A DNA stretch of 40,263 nucleotides from positions 1-40,263 of the forward strand of contig JAGQIK010000585.1 of the NCBI GenBank assembly GCA_020431405.1, in the 5' to 3' direction. The translations under genes and the position numbers were made by a program. Below the pieces are notes generated by a model. It was given only the letters and a program-made list of their open reading frames with translations, was not told the DNA's origin and ran no database searches. This stretch comes from Myxococcales bacterium (GTDB taxonomy: Bacteria; Myxococcota_A; Polyangia; GCA-2747355). Shown piece by piece: positions 9,925 to 19,632 of this stretch (the first letter of the stretch is position 1; each line of letters begins with the position of its first letter).

Positions 9925-10568
9925 CGCGTAACACGGTCGAGCTGCGCGCGCCGCTTGGCCTCGGCCTTCTCGAGCTGCACTCGCAGCGCCTTGATCACCG
10001 ACAGCTGCTCCGCCGTGCTCTTCTTCTTACCGTCGTCGGTGCAGAGCTCGGCCGTGTGCCGCACCACGCCGAGCGCCCGCGAGGTGCGGCTCGCGGCCAT
10101 CGTGATCGCCCCCAGGGTCACCAGCAGCGGCAACGCGATCATCAGCACGCGCCCCCAGTTGGGCACCGAGGTGCGGCGCGCGATCCACGGCGAAGCCACC
10201 AGCAGCAACAGCGCGAAGCCGCCGATGACCACCATCGCGCCGTGCTCGCGCCACACGCGCGCGACGAAGCCCTCGCCCCCGCTCGCGCGGGCGCGCGCGC
10301 AGAACTTGGAGCGCACCAGCTTGCCGTAGACGTCGCGCACGTGCTCCTCGAGCCCCATACCGACCTTGCGGTTGAGCGAGACGTGCGAGAGATCCACCGG
10401 CTTGGCCTTGGCGCGAAACGCTTTGGGTACGCGCTCGATCCCATTGACATACACCTTACGCCCTTGAGCGTTGGTGTACGTATAGATCGTCTGCCCCGGC
10501 GCCGCCGCCGCGGGCGCCGCGAGCACCACGCACAGCCAGACCACGGCCGCCACAGTCCACGTCCTCAT
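9921..10568 (-). CDS. DUF4124-like membrane protein
   Basis: Protein of 215 residues with an N-terminal signal sequence (MRTWTVAAVVWLCVVLAAPAAA). It is followed by GQTIYTYTNAQGRKVYVNGIERVP, which matches the start of DUF4124 proteins (a Tyr-Thr-Asn-x-x-Gly-x-x-x-Tyr pattern). Two membrane helices lie near residues 110-130 (VVIGGFALLLLVASPWI) and 140-160 (VLMIALPLLVTLGAITMA). The C-terminal tail is charged and helical, rich in Lys/Glu/Arg. The start ATG overlaps the previous gene's stop by 4 bases and its own stop overlaps the lipoprotein start, so it sits in the middle of a coupled run. Its biochemical role is unknown. Confidence 0.75.
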   Translation of the reverse strand: MRTWTVAAVVWLCVVLAAPAAAAPGQTIYTYTNAQGRKVYVNGIERVPKAFRAKAKPVDLSHVSLNRKVGMGLEEHVRDVYGKLVRSKFCARARASGGEGFVARVWREHGAMVVIGGFALLLLVASPWIARRTSVPNWGRVLMIALPLLVTLGAITMAASRTSRALGVVRHTAELCTDDGKKKSTAEQLSVIKALRVQLEKAEAKRRAQLDRVTR

Positions 10569-11103
10569 GGCTGCACCTCCGCCAGCGACGCGTCGAGCAG
10601 CGACTGGGCGCGCTGCATCTGCGCGCGCGCGATCTCCACCGAGCGCCACACTTCGTCGACGTAACCGTCTACCGAAGCCGACCAGGCGCGGTTGAGATAG
10701 CGCTCGGCGCCGGCGAAGCGCGTCATCACGTCGGCGTAGCGCTCGATGCCGAAGCGCGCCACCAGCGCCATGCGCGCCTCGGCCACTTCGGCGAGATCGT
10801 CGCGCAGCTCGTCGTCGATGCGCGTGTGCAGCGCGTGTGCGTCCTGGGCCTCGCGCCCATCCCACATCGTATCGATCGCCGCGTTGAGTCGTCCAAGGCC
10901 GCGCCGGACGACGTCCACGTCCGCGCTGACCTGCGCCGAGTCGCGCGCCGCGCCGCGCGCCGAGAGATGCGTCAGCACGAGCCCGATCAACGCGAGCGCA
11001 CCACACGCCCCGTAAAGACGCCAGTCGACAAAGCCGCGCTCGCTGACGCTGAAGAACGCCGCGCCGAGAAAGCCGCCGGCCAGCAGAGCTCGCGAGAGCC
11101 GCT

Positions 11104-11107
<4 letters not shown>
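10565..11107 (-). CDS. Small membrane protein of the OPT gene cluster
   Basis: Protein of 180 residues that I do not recognise. Two membrane helices lie near the N-terminus (LLAGGFLGAAFFSVSERGF and ACGALALIGLVLTHL), followed by about 125 residues of Arg/Ala/Asp/Glu-rich helix with coiled-coil character. It has no Cys cluster and no catalytic motif. Both ends overlap neighbours by 4 bases (11104-11107 with the OPT transporter, 10565-10568 with the DUF4124-like gene), so expression is probably coupled to the transporter. An accessory or scaffold subunit of that transporter is a reasonable guess, but only from context. Confidence 0.7.
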
Positions 11108-12897
<1,790 letters not shown>

Positions 12898-12979
12898 CTG
12901 TCATGGCTTGTAGCCCAGCGCGCGCGGCCGTGGCAAATCTCGCGGGTCGCGGCGCGGCGTGGTGAGCTACGATGTAGCC

Positions 12980-13375
12980 ATGTCCAACTACGGCATCGTG
13001 CACGGCACGCACCGCTCGGTGGCGGTGATCGTGCTCGTCAAGCGCGGCAAGCTCACGCGCGCCAGCATCGTCGGCAAGATCGACGACAACCCGCTCACCG
13101 CTGGCGAGCTGGTCGACATCTACGACTCCGACCGGCTGATGATCCTCAACCGCAACTACCGCGGCGCGCCCTGGTACGACCTAGGCAAGGTCAAGGCGCT
13201 GCTGCGCGAGTTCGAGCTCTCGCGCTTCTTCGACCCGGCACGCGACGGCGGCACCGGCATCTGGATCTGCTCTGATCGCGGCAACGTAGACACGACGCTG
13301 CAGGAGACCAAGCCGCTCGGCGGCCCCGGCACGATCCGTCGCTTTGTGGATCTGATCACAGCGATGCCGGATTGA
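12980..13375 (+). CDS. Hypothetical small protein, unknown family
   Basis: Putative cytoplasmic protein of 131 residues with no signal peptide or membrane segment. It begins MSNYGIVHGTHRSVAVIVLVKRGKL and ends with GGPGTIRRFVDLITAMPD. The composition is that of a normal folded alpha/beta protein, with codon use matching the neighbours. GTG codons at 12959 and 12962 could extend it by up to seven residues; the ATG at 12980 is chosen because the extension adds no recognisable sequence. It is divergent from the OPT cluster and 68 bases before a lipoprotein gene that has its own promoter-like sequence. I do not recognise its function. Confidence 0.6.
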   Translation: MSNYGIVHGTHRSVAVIVLVKRGKLTRASIVGKIDDNPLTAGELVDIYDSDRLMILNRNYRGAPWYDLGKVKALLREFELSRFFDPARDGGTGIWICSDRGNVDTTLQETKPLGGPGTIRRFVDLITAMPD

Positions 13376-13388
13376 AATCGCACGCACT

Positions 13389-13416
13389 TTGGTTGGCGGG
13401 TGCGGGCGGATATGAT
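13389..13416 (+). promoter_or_regulatory. Candidate sigma70-type promoter for the 13444 lipoprotein gene
   Basis: TTGGTT (13389-13394) and TATGAT (13411-13416) are separated by 16 bases. This would place transcription start near 13423, about 20 bases before the ATG at 13444. It is the only AT-rich stretch in the gap. Not tested. Confidence 0.4.
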
Positions 13417-13443
13417 CGAGTCTAAAGAACCGAAAGAGCTGCG

Positions 13444-14784
13444 ATGCGACTAAGCCTATTTCTTAGCGTTGTGCTCCTCGTCAGTGGCTGCAGCTTGCTC
13501 GTCGACAGCAAGCTCGACGACAAGAAGGGCGGCCAGGCGGATACTACAGCCGACGCCACCGATGCCGGCGTGGACGGCCCGCGCGCGGAGGGCGGCGCCG
13601 AGACGTCCCCTGATAGCGGCAACGACGCGACACCCGCCGACGAGCTGTGCAACAAGCAAGCGGTGGCCATCGGCAACTTCGCCGACCCCGGCGCGGCCAA
13701 CCAGGCCACGCTCGCCGTCGACAGCACCGACCTGCCGAGCGTGGTCGTCGTCGCGAGCGGCAACGCCGTCAAGCGCCTGTTCTACGACGTCGCGATGAAG
13801 AAGTGGGCCGAGCACGCGGTCAACATCCCGCCGTCCGCGGGCGCCGGCGCCACCAACCGCGTGGCCGCGGCCTTCGACGAGCGCGACAGGCTGCACGTCT
13901 TTGTCGGTCGCGAAGCGACCATGGGCGACTCGCAGCACGAGCTTTATCACATCCCCTACAAGGTGCTGCCCGACACCCAGCCCGAGCGCGCTCCGATGCG
14001 CGTGGGCGCAGACATCGATTACATCGACGCCGCCAGCGGCGGCAGCTCGATCTGGTTCGCCACCGCCTACGGCGACGAGCACGGCTTGCACCGCGTCAAC
14101 CTCTTGGGCGCCAACAACTTCCAGATCACGCTCTGCCAGCAACCGATCAACCCCATCATGATGCGCAACTATGGCTACTCGCGCGTGGCCGTCTCGCGCG
14201 ACAAACAGACCGTCGCCGCGTCGTACTACTTCGAAGAGATCACGCCGATGCCGGGCGACGGCGTGCGTGTCGAGGCCTTCACCAACAGCGGCAGCGGCTG
14301 TCCACCGAAGCCGATGCCGCGCGGGGCCGATCACCGCTTCAACACCGCTGGCGGCACCATCGAGCCCACGCCGATGGTGCTCGCCGTGCAGAACGACAGC
14401 ACGGTGATCGGCGCGTGGATCGAAGCCATCGCAGGCGGCTCACCGCCCGGCGGCACGCTCAGCTTCGGCGTCTTCACCGGCAGCAACTTGACGGTGATGA
14501 CCCCCACCGCCGGCATGAACTTCAACCCACGCAGCGCCGAGGTCGCGCTCACCGACAAGGACCGCGGCCAGCTCGTGGTGCAGACGCTCGCGCCGCAGCC
14601 GCAGGGGCCGACGCTGAGCTGGTTCGAAGAAGGCTCGCCGTGGACCAACACCGCGCTCGCGGCCGGCGGTGGGCCGCTGGTCAGCATCGCCGTCGACCGA
14701 CGCAATCGACTGCACGTCGTCTACTCGCGTCAAGGCGCCAGTGGGCCCGAGCTAGCCTACGTATGCCGCGACACGACCAACTAG
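13444..14784 (+). CDS. Lipoprotein, possible beta-propeller-like exposed domain
   Basis: Lipoprotein of 446 residues. The signal peptide ends in a lipobox (LLVSGCSL, Cys16). An Asp/Ala/Gly/Thr-rich spacer follows (about 20-60, with DTTADATDAGVDG), then a domain of about 380 residues built of repeated short strands with the recurrent pattern x-V-A-x-D-x-R/D-x-R-L-H-V (FDERDRLHVFVG, VDRRNRLHVVYS). Such spacing of strand-turn units is typical of beta-propeller or sialidase-like repeats, but no catalytic signature is seen. It ends 7 bases before the TPR-PEGA gene, so the two are likely co-transcribed. Function unknown. Confidence 0.8.
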   Translation: MRLSLFLSVVLLVSGCSLLVDSKLDDKKGGQADTTADATDAGVDGPRAEGGAETSPDSGNDATPADELCNKQAVAIGNFADPGAANQATLAVDSTDLPSVVVVASGNAVKRLFYDVAMKKWAEHAVNIPPSAGAGATNRVAAAFDERDRLHVFVGREATMGDSQHELYHIPYKVLPDTQPERAPMRVGADIDYIDAASGGSSIWFATAYGDEHGLHRVNLLGANNFQITLCQQPINPIMMRNYGYSRVAVSRDKQTVAASYYFEEITPMPGDGVRVEAFTNSGSGCPPKPMPRGADHRFNTAGGTIEPTPMVLAVQNDSTVIGAWIEAIAGGSPPGGTLSFGVFTGSNLTVMTPTAGMNFNPRSAEVALTDKDRGQLVVQTLAPQPQGPTLSWFEEGSPWTNTALAAGGGPLVSIAVDRRNRLHVVYSRQGASGPELAYVCRDTTN

Positions 14785-14791
14785 GCAGACC

Positions 14792-15796
14792 ATGAATACG
14801 CTTCGCAGACTCCTACTCGCCGTGGTCTCGATGTCGGTCGCCGCGACGAGCTCGCCTGCCGCCGCGCAAGGCCCCGCCGCGCACCACTATCGCGCCGGCA
14901 CCTCGTACTACGCTCAGGGGCGCTACAAGGACGCGCTGCGCGAGTTCGAGGAGTCGTACCGGCTGAGCAAGAAGCCCGAGCTTCACTACAACATCGGGCA
15001 GACCTACGAGCGCATGGGCCGCATCGACGACGCCATCGCGCGCTACAAGCGCTACATCAAGGAGTCGGGCGACAAGAACGCGACGCTGCTCGAGAAGATC
15101 AAAAACCTCGAGCGGCGGCTGGCCGCCACCGGCATCTCGCTTTCATGCAAGGTCGACGGCGCCGAGGTGATCGTCGATGGCAAGAAGATCGGCGTCACGC
15201 CGCTGAAGAAGCCCATCGCGCTGCACGCCGGCTCGCACAACGTCGAGGTCAAGAAGGCGGGCTACCGCAGCTTCAGCGCGTTTGTCTCGGTGACGGTGGG
15301 CAGCGTGATCGCGGTGACGGCTGCTCTGATGAAAGACACGACGGGCGCGGTGTCGGGCACGGGCACGGGCGCGGGCGCGGGCGCGAGCACGGGCACGGGC
15401 GCGGGCGCGGGCACGGGCGCGGGCACGAGTAGCGGCGCAGGGGTGGGCACGGGCTCGGAGAAACGTTCGGGGCGGATGTGGACTTGGATCCTGGCCGCCG
15501 GTGCTGGGGCGTTGTTCGTGACCGCCGCCGCCACGGGTGGTGCGGCGCTGAGCAAGGCCAGCAACGCGGTCACCGACAGCGACAGCAAGGCCGACGCGGC
15601 GCGCAGGCTGGCCTTGACCAGCGACATCACGCTCGGGCTCGGCATCGCGGCGACCGTCGGTGCCGTGATCGCGTTCTTTGTCGAGGGCAAGCGTGCGCGC
15701 AAACGCGCGACGACGACGCCCAGCGGCACGTCGCTCAGCGCCGCGCCGATGCTGGGCCCCGGCCTCGCCGGCGCCGCGGCAACCCTGACGTTCTAG
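14792..15796 (+). CDS. TPR and PEGA-domain membrane protein
   Basis: Exported protein of 334 residues. It has a signal peptide (1-25, ending AAAQ) and two TPR repeats (about 29-95, with YYAQGRYKDALREFEESYRL and YNIGQTYERMGRIDDAIARY). A PEGA domain follows (about 113-165, VDGKKIGVTPLKKPIALHAG then HNVEVKKAGYRSF). Next comes a Gly/Ala/Thr linker (about 183-222) encoded by 6-bp DNA repeats, then two C-terminal hydrophobic segments (about 231-252 and 277-297) and a basic tail. TPR and PEGA domains mediate protein and surface-layer contacts, so a scaffold role in the envelope is likely. The combination is common in myxobacteria. It is paired with the upstream lipoprotein gene and convergent with the protease gene. 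Confidence 0.82.
   Translation: MNTLRRLLLAVVSMSVAATSSPAAAQGPAAHHYRAGTSYYAQGRYKDALREFEESYRLSKKPELHYNIGQTYERMGRIDDAIARYKRYIKESGDKNATLLEKIKNLERRLAATGISLSCKVDGAEVIVDGKKIGVTPLKKPIALHAGSHNVEVKKAGYRSFSAFVSVTVGSVIAVTAALMKDTTGAVSGTGTGAGAGASTGTGAGAGTGAGTSSGAGVGTGSEKRSGRMWTWILAAGAGALFVTAAATGGAALSKASNAVTDSDSKADAARRLALTSDITLGLGIAATVGAVIAFFVEGKRARKRATTTPSGTSLSAAPMLGPGLAGAAATLTF
15357..15432 (+). repeat. Hexamer repeat array (GGGCAC/GGGCGC) coding a Gly/Ala/Thr linker
   Basis: About twelve tandem six-base units lie inside the TPR-PEGA gene, coding GT, GA and AG pairs. It is an in-frame microsatellite, so linker length is likely to vary without breaking the frame. Confidence 0.75.
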
Positions 15797-15808
15797 GTCA
15801 GTTCTCGA

Positions 15809-17179
15809 TCAGTACGTGCGCATGGGCATCAGGCGCACGCGGCCGACGTTGAGCAGCGGCGGCGTCCCCGGATAGAGCTGGATCGCGCCGTCCACCGCCA
15901 GCGGCTGATAGCCGCGCGCCTGCACCAACACGCCGTAGGTGCGTCCGTGCCGCAGGGCGTGCTTGGAGCGGAAGATGCCGCGCCCGTCCGAGATCGCCGC
16001 GGTCGCCAGGTAGCGCTTGATGGTGCTGGGTCGCACGGCGCGCACGCTGACGCCGGGCCTGACCACCATGATCACCGCGCCGCGGATAGGCCGCATGGTC
16101 GACGCGTCGACGACGATGCCGGCGACCACGCTCGTGCGGCCGGGACGACCTTGCACGGAGCCGGGGCCGCCGGAGCCTGGCGTCATCCCGCCGCCCGGCG
16201 GTGGCTGGTAGCCCGGATAGCGCCGGCTGCCGCCGGCGTAGGGGCTTCCGCCCGGGCCGCCTGGACCGGGGGCGCGTCCGGCGCCGGGACGATCGCCGTA
16301 CTCGCGCATGCCGCGCGGCACGCCGTCGGGTCCGACGGGCGGCGGACCGGGCTGCCCCGGAAGGCGCGGCATCACGTAGCGCGTGCGCGGCCCCACCGTG
16401 CGCCGCGCGAGACGCGCCCAGCGCTTGCCCACCACCTGCGCCAACAACGGCCGCGCTTTGCGCACTGGACGCGCGAGCCCGATGTTGGTGCGGCCGCCGC
16501 GGCGATAGCGCAGCAGCGTCGGGATACCGACCAGCTCGCCGTCGCCGTTGAATGCGGCGCCGCCCGACACGCCGGGCGAGATCAGCGCGTCCGTCTTGAT
16601 CCAGGCGCGTGCGACGTTCTTGTGGTCGAGAAAGCCCGAGACCTTGCCGGCGGTGAACGTGATCGTCGCACCAGCCACGGCGGGATAGCCGACGATGTAG
16701 AGCTCGTCACCGGGGATCAGCTTCTTGGAGTCGCCGACGGGCGCCACCGGCCAGCGGATGCGGCGCCGCAGCGGCTTGCCGTTGAGCTCGCGCTCGCACT
16801 TGACGATGGCGAGATCGAGCGCCGGCTGGCGGATGGCGCGCGAAGGATCGGCGAGGCAGATCGCCTTGGGCTTCTTGTCGAAGCTCTTGGTCACCGTCAC
16901 GGCGATAGCGTCGTGCACCTGCCCGGTGCGCACGTTGGAGACCACGTGGTTGTTGGTCAGGATCAGGCCGTCTTTGGAGATGATGGTGCCCGAGCCGTTG
17001 CCGATGGCGACCAGCCGCGAGCCTTGGCGCTTGAGGATCACCAGGCGCACCACGGCGCGCATGATGGCCATGCGCTTGTTGCGATTCATGCCGGCCTCGG
17101 CCGGCTGGATGGCGGCGAGCTGCACGGCCAACGCGACCACCAGCGCCGAGGCGGTGACCGCTTTCAGTCCGAGTTTCAC
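15809..17179 (-). CDS. Secreted trypsin-like serine protease with C-terminal carboxypeptidase-regulatory-like domain
   Basis: Predicted periplasmic or secreted endopeptidase of 456 residues. The start is GTG at 17179, with AGAGGA about 8 bases upstream and a signal peptide beginning directly (MKLGLKAVTASALVVALAVQ, cleavage near PAEA-G); the frame extends upstream to an ATG at 17275 but adds only basic, non-secretory sequence. The catalytic triad reads H78 (TNNHVV), D122 (LDLAIVK) and S205 (SPGVSGGAAF), as in HtrA/V8-type S1 proteases. No PDZ domain follows. Instead there is a Gly/Pro-rich linker (about 285-365) and a beta-sandwich of CarboxypepD_reg type (VVAGIVVDASTMRPIRGAV). The latter may anchor or bind substrate. 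It is convergent with the TPR-PEGA gene. Confidence 0.85.
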   Translation of the reverse strand: MKLGLKAVTASALVVALAVQLAAIQPAEAGMNRNKRMAIMRAVVRLVILKRQGSRLVAIGNGSGTIISKDGLILTNNHVVSNVRTGQVHDAIAVTVTKSFDKKPKAICLADPSRAIRQPALDLAIVKCERELNGKPLRRRIRWPVAPVGDSKKLIPGDELYIVGYPAVAGATITFTAGKVSGFLDHKNVARAWIKTDALISPGVSGGAAFNGDGELVGIPTLLRYRRGGRTNIGLARPVRKARPLLAQVVGKRWARLARRTVGPRTRYVMPRLPGQPGPPPVGPDGVPRGMREYGDRPGAGRAPGPGGPGGSPYAGGSRRYPGYQPPPGGGMTPGSGGPGSVQGRPGRTSVVAGIVVDASTMRPIRGAVIMVVRPGVSVRAVRPSTIKRYLATAAISDGRGIFRSKHALRHGRTYGVLVQARGYQPLAVDGAIQLYPGTPPLLNVGRVRLMPMRTY

Positions 17180-17322
17180 GAGCTGGTCCTCTTGTGTGCG
17201 TTCGACGTGTTCGCTTCGACGGGTCGAGCGCGCGATTATTCTCCGATTCTGCAAGCCTTCCAGGCCGCAGCGCAACCCACGGCTTGAGAAGCGCGCCCCT
17301 TTGGCTTATCACACTGCCCGTC

Positions 17323-18117
17323 ATGCAGCTTCACCGCGATAGCGCCGCAGAGCCGGCGGCCCAGCTGGCGACCCTGGAGCGCAAGATCACCAAGGCGGTC
17401 GGCAAGGCCATCGGTGATTTCAAATTGATACAGGACGGAGACCGCGTCATGGTCGCCGTCTCCGGCGGCAAGGACTCCTACGCCCTGCTCGCCGCCCTGA
17501 GGCTGCTGCAGCAGCGCGCGCCGGTCCGTTTCACGCTCGAAGCGGTTAATCTGGACCCCCAGTACCCCGGCTACCAACCCGAGATCGTTAAGAAGTACGT
17601 CGAATCGCTCGATGTGCCGATCACGATGCTGGACGCGCCGATCCATCAGCTCGTGCAGGACAAGCTCAGCCCCGGCCAGGCCGCCTGCCCACTGTGCTCG
17701 CGCATCCGGCGCGGGGCGTTCTACACGCTGTGTCGCGAGCGCGGCTTCAACAAGCTGGCCCTCGGCCACCACCTCGACGACGCCATCGAGACACTGCTGA
17801 TGAACATGTTCTACTCGGGCGCCATGCGGGCGATGCCTCCGCTGCTCGAGCGGGACGAGGTGCCCCACGTGGTGCGCCCGCTGATCTACTGCCTCGAGGC
17901 CGATGTCGCGGCCTACGCCGCCGCGGCGCGCTTCCCGGTGATCCCGTGCGCCAGCGCGCACTGCGCCGCCGCCGACCGGCGCCGCCAGGTGATCAAGGGC
18001 CTGCTCGCCTCGCTCGAGCGCGAGCACCCCAGCATCAAGCACAACGTGCGCCGCGCGCTGGGCAACGTCGACCCGCGCTTTCTGCTCGACCCGCTGCTCG
18101 AGCGCTCTAACGTTTGA
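17323..18117 (+). CDS. ttcA: tRNA 2-thiocytidine(32) biosynthesis protein TtcA
   Basis: ATP- and Fe-S-dependent tRNA thiolase of 264 residues that makes s2C32. The PP-loop is SGGKDS (47-52). The cluster-binding CxxC lies in AACPLCSR (C122, C125, the same spacing as in E. coli TtcA), followed by LALGHHLDDAIETLLMNMFY. The distal cysteine motif, normally CxxC (PCNLCGSQ), is PCASAHC here (C209, C214), so spacing differs and the GSQ part is missing. The ATG at 17323 is chosen over upstream frame because the family start follows it closely. Its 3' end overlaps the convergent TIGR02996 gene by 11 bases. It stands alone. Confidence 0.93.
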   Translation: MQLHRDSAAEPAAQLATLERKITKAVGKAIGDFKLIQDGDRVMVAVSGGKDSYALLAALRLLQQRAPVRFTLEAVNLDPQYPGYQPEIVKKYVESLDVPITMLDAPIHQLVQDKLSPGQAACPLCSRIRRGAFYTLCRERGFNKLALGHHLDDAIETLLMNMFYSGAMRAMPPLLERDEVPHVVRPLIYCLEADVAAYAAAARFPVIPCASAHCAAADRRRQVIKGLLASLEREHPSIKHNVRRALGNVDPRFLLDPLLERSNV

Positions 18118-19600
18118 GCGCCGCTTCGACCACCGCGCGCTGCTTGTCGCTGACCAGCGCGTGACGCCCGTCGTCGCCGCGGCGAAACAACAGCTCATCC
18201 CAGCGACTGGTCGTCTTGGCGAAAAACGTCACCTCGCGCGCCGCGCACGAGTCGGCGTGCAGCGCCTTGACCCACTTTTCCCACATCCACGGCAGCTCGA
18301 CCCACAGCGTGTCGAGTCGCTGGCAGAACGGCGCGCCGAGCAGCGCCGCGGGCTCGGCGTTGCAGCTGTGCGCGCGCAGGTGGCGAAGCGTGGCGATCTT
18401 GTCGAACGCGCGCGCCAGGGCGTCGAGGGTCGTGGGACGTACCGTCAGCGCGAGCGTGTCGATGGCGGGCGGCGCCGGCGCGGCGATCAGCGCCTCGAGC
18501 ACCTCGTTGTTGTCGAACGTGCCGCCCTGTAGGCGCAGCCGGCGCAGCGAGCGCATCACTGGATGTAGAAACACCTCGGGCGGTCCGTCGAGCTGCACCA
18601 CCGTCGACCACAGCGGGTGGCCGACCGCGTCGCTGACCAGCTGCGGGCGGCTGGTGTCGACGATGCAGCGGCTCAAAAAGCCGTGGTCGAGCTCGAGGTC
18701 CCGGCGGAAGACGACCTTGTCGAGCGGGCCGAGCAGCGCCGAGAGGTGCGCCTTGAGCAGCGCCTTCATGCGCGTACGCTGCGCCTTGTCGATCTTGTCG
18801 AGGCCGCTTTGCTGGATCGACAGCGAGACCAGCTCGGCGCGTGGATCGCCCTGCTCGGCGAGCGCGTCGGCGTAGACTGCGCGCAGAGCGAGGTCGTCGG
18901 GGTTTTCGAGGACCTGCTCGAGGATCGCCTCGAGCGATCGCTCGTGTGTCGTCGGCGCGGCGGGCGTGACGAGCCGCGCTAGCGCCGACGCCGCCGCGGC
19001 GCCGAGGGGCGGCGGCGTCTCGATCGCCTCGATAGCGTCGATGACCTGCGCGGCGGCGGCGGCGACGCGGTCAGCGATGCGCGCCCCACCCTTGCTGGTG
19101 CGCAAGACCTCGTCGTGTATGGTCTGCACGGCGCGCAGCTGCTCGACGGCGCGCGGATCGCGGATCGCTTCGACCAGCGCGCAGATCTGCGTCCAGAACT
19201 TGGAGGTGGTGCGATAGGGCGTGGCGTGCAGCACGGCGAGCACTGCCGCGTCGCGGCGCGGATCGCTCGGCCACTGCGCGAGCAGCCCCGCGCGGGCGGC
19301 CGCCTGCGCGGCGGGCACGTCGCACCAGCTGCCGAGCAGACCGTCGAGCTGCTCGGCCCGCTGCGCGGCGGCGCGCTCGTTCCACAGCGCGCAGGCCGCC
19401 TCGCTGCGTCCGATCAGATCGTCGGGGCGCTCCTCACAGGCGCGACGGCCCAGCGCTTCGATGGCGTCGCCGAGCGCCGCATGCGGGGTCGTGCGCCAGG
19501 CGGCGAGCAGCACGTCGAGCGCCTCGGTGAGACGTTGGGCCTCGGCGTGCGCGGCCGCCTCGACGAGGGCCTGCTCTACTCGCGTCGAGTCTGGCGTCAT
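18107..19600 (-). CDS. TIGR02996 domain-containing protein
   Basis: Protein of 497 residues with no signal peptide. A TIGR02996 (repeat-companion) domain lies at about 222-270, recognised by LEAILENPDDLALRAVYADAL-like spacing followed by EQGDPRAELVSLSIQ. This domain is known mainly in Myxococcota and planctomycetes, where it precedes leucine-rich or other repeats. The C-terminal half here has Leu-rich segments (LRRLRLQGGTFDNNEVLEALI, TLRHLRAHSC) consistent with degenerate LRR repeats. The N-terminal half is helical and Ala/Glu/Arg-rich, TPR-like in texture. Function is unknown; a protein-interaction role is inferred from the repeats. Confidence 0.8.
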   Translation of the reverse strand: MTPDSTRVEQALVEAAAHAEAQRLTEALDVLLAAWRTTPHAALGDAIEALGRRACEERPDDLIGRSEAACALWNERAAAQRAEQLDGLLGSWCDVPAAQAAARAGLLAQWPSDPRRDAAVLAVLHATPYRTTSKFWTQICALVEAIRDPRAVEQLRAVQTIHDEVLRTSKGGARIADRVAAAAAQVIDAIEAIETPPPLGAAAASALARLVTPAAPTTHERSLEAILEQVLENPDDLALRAVYADALAEQGDPRAELVSLSIQQSGLDKIDKAQRTRMKALLKAHLSALLGPLDKVVFRRDLELDHGFLSRCIVDTSRPQLVSDAVGHPLWSTVVQLDGPPEVFLHPVMRSLRRLRLQGGTFDNNEVLEALIAAPAPPAIDTLALTVRPTTLDALARAFDKIATLRHLRAHSCNAEPAALLGAPFCQRLDTLWVELPWMWEKWVKALHADSCAAREVTFFAKTTSRWDELLFRRGDDGRHALVSDKQRAVVEAALKR

Positions 19601-19632
19601 CGGTGCAGAATAGCGCGGTCAGCTGTGTCGCT

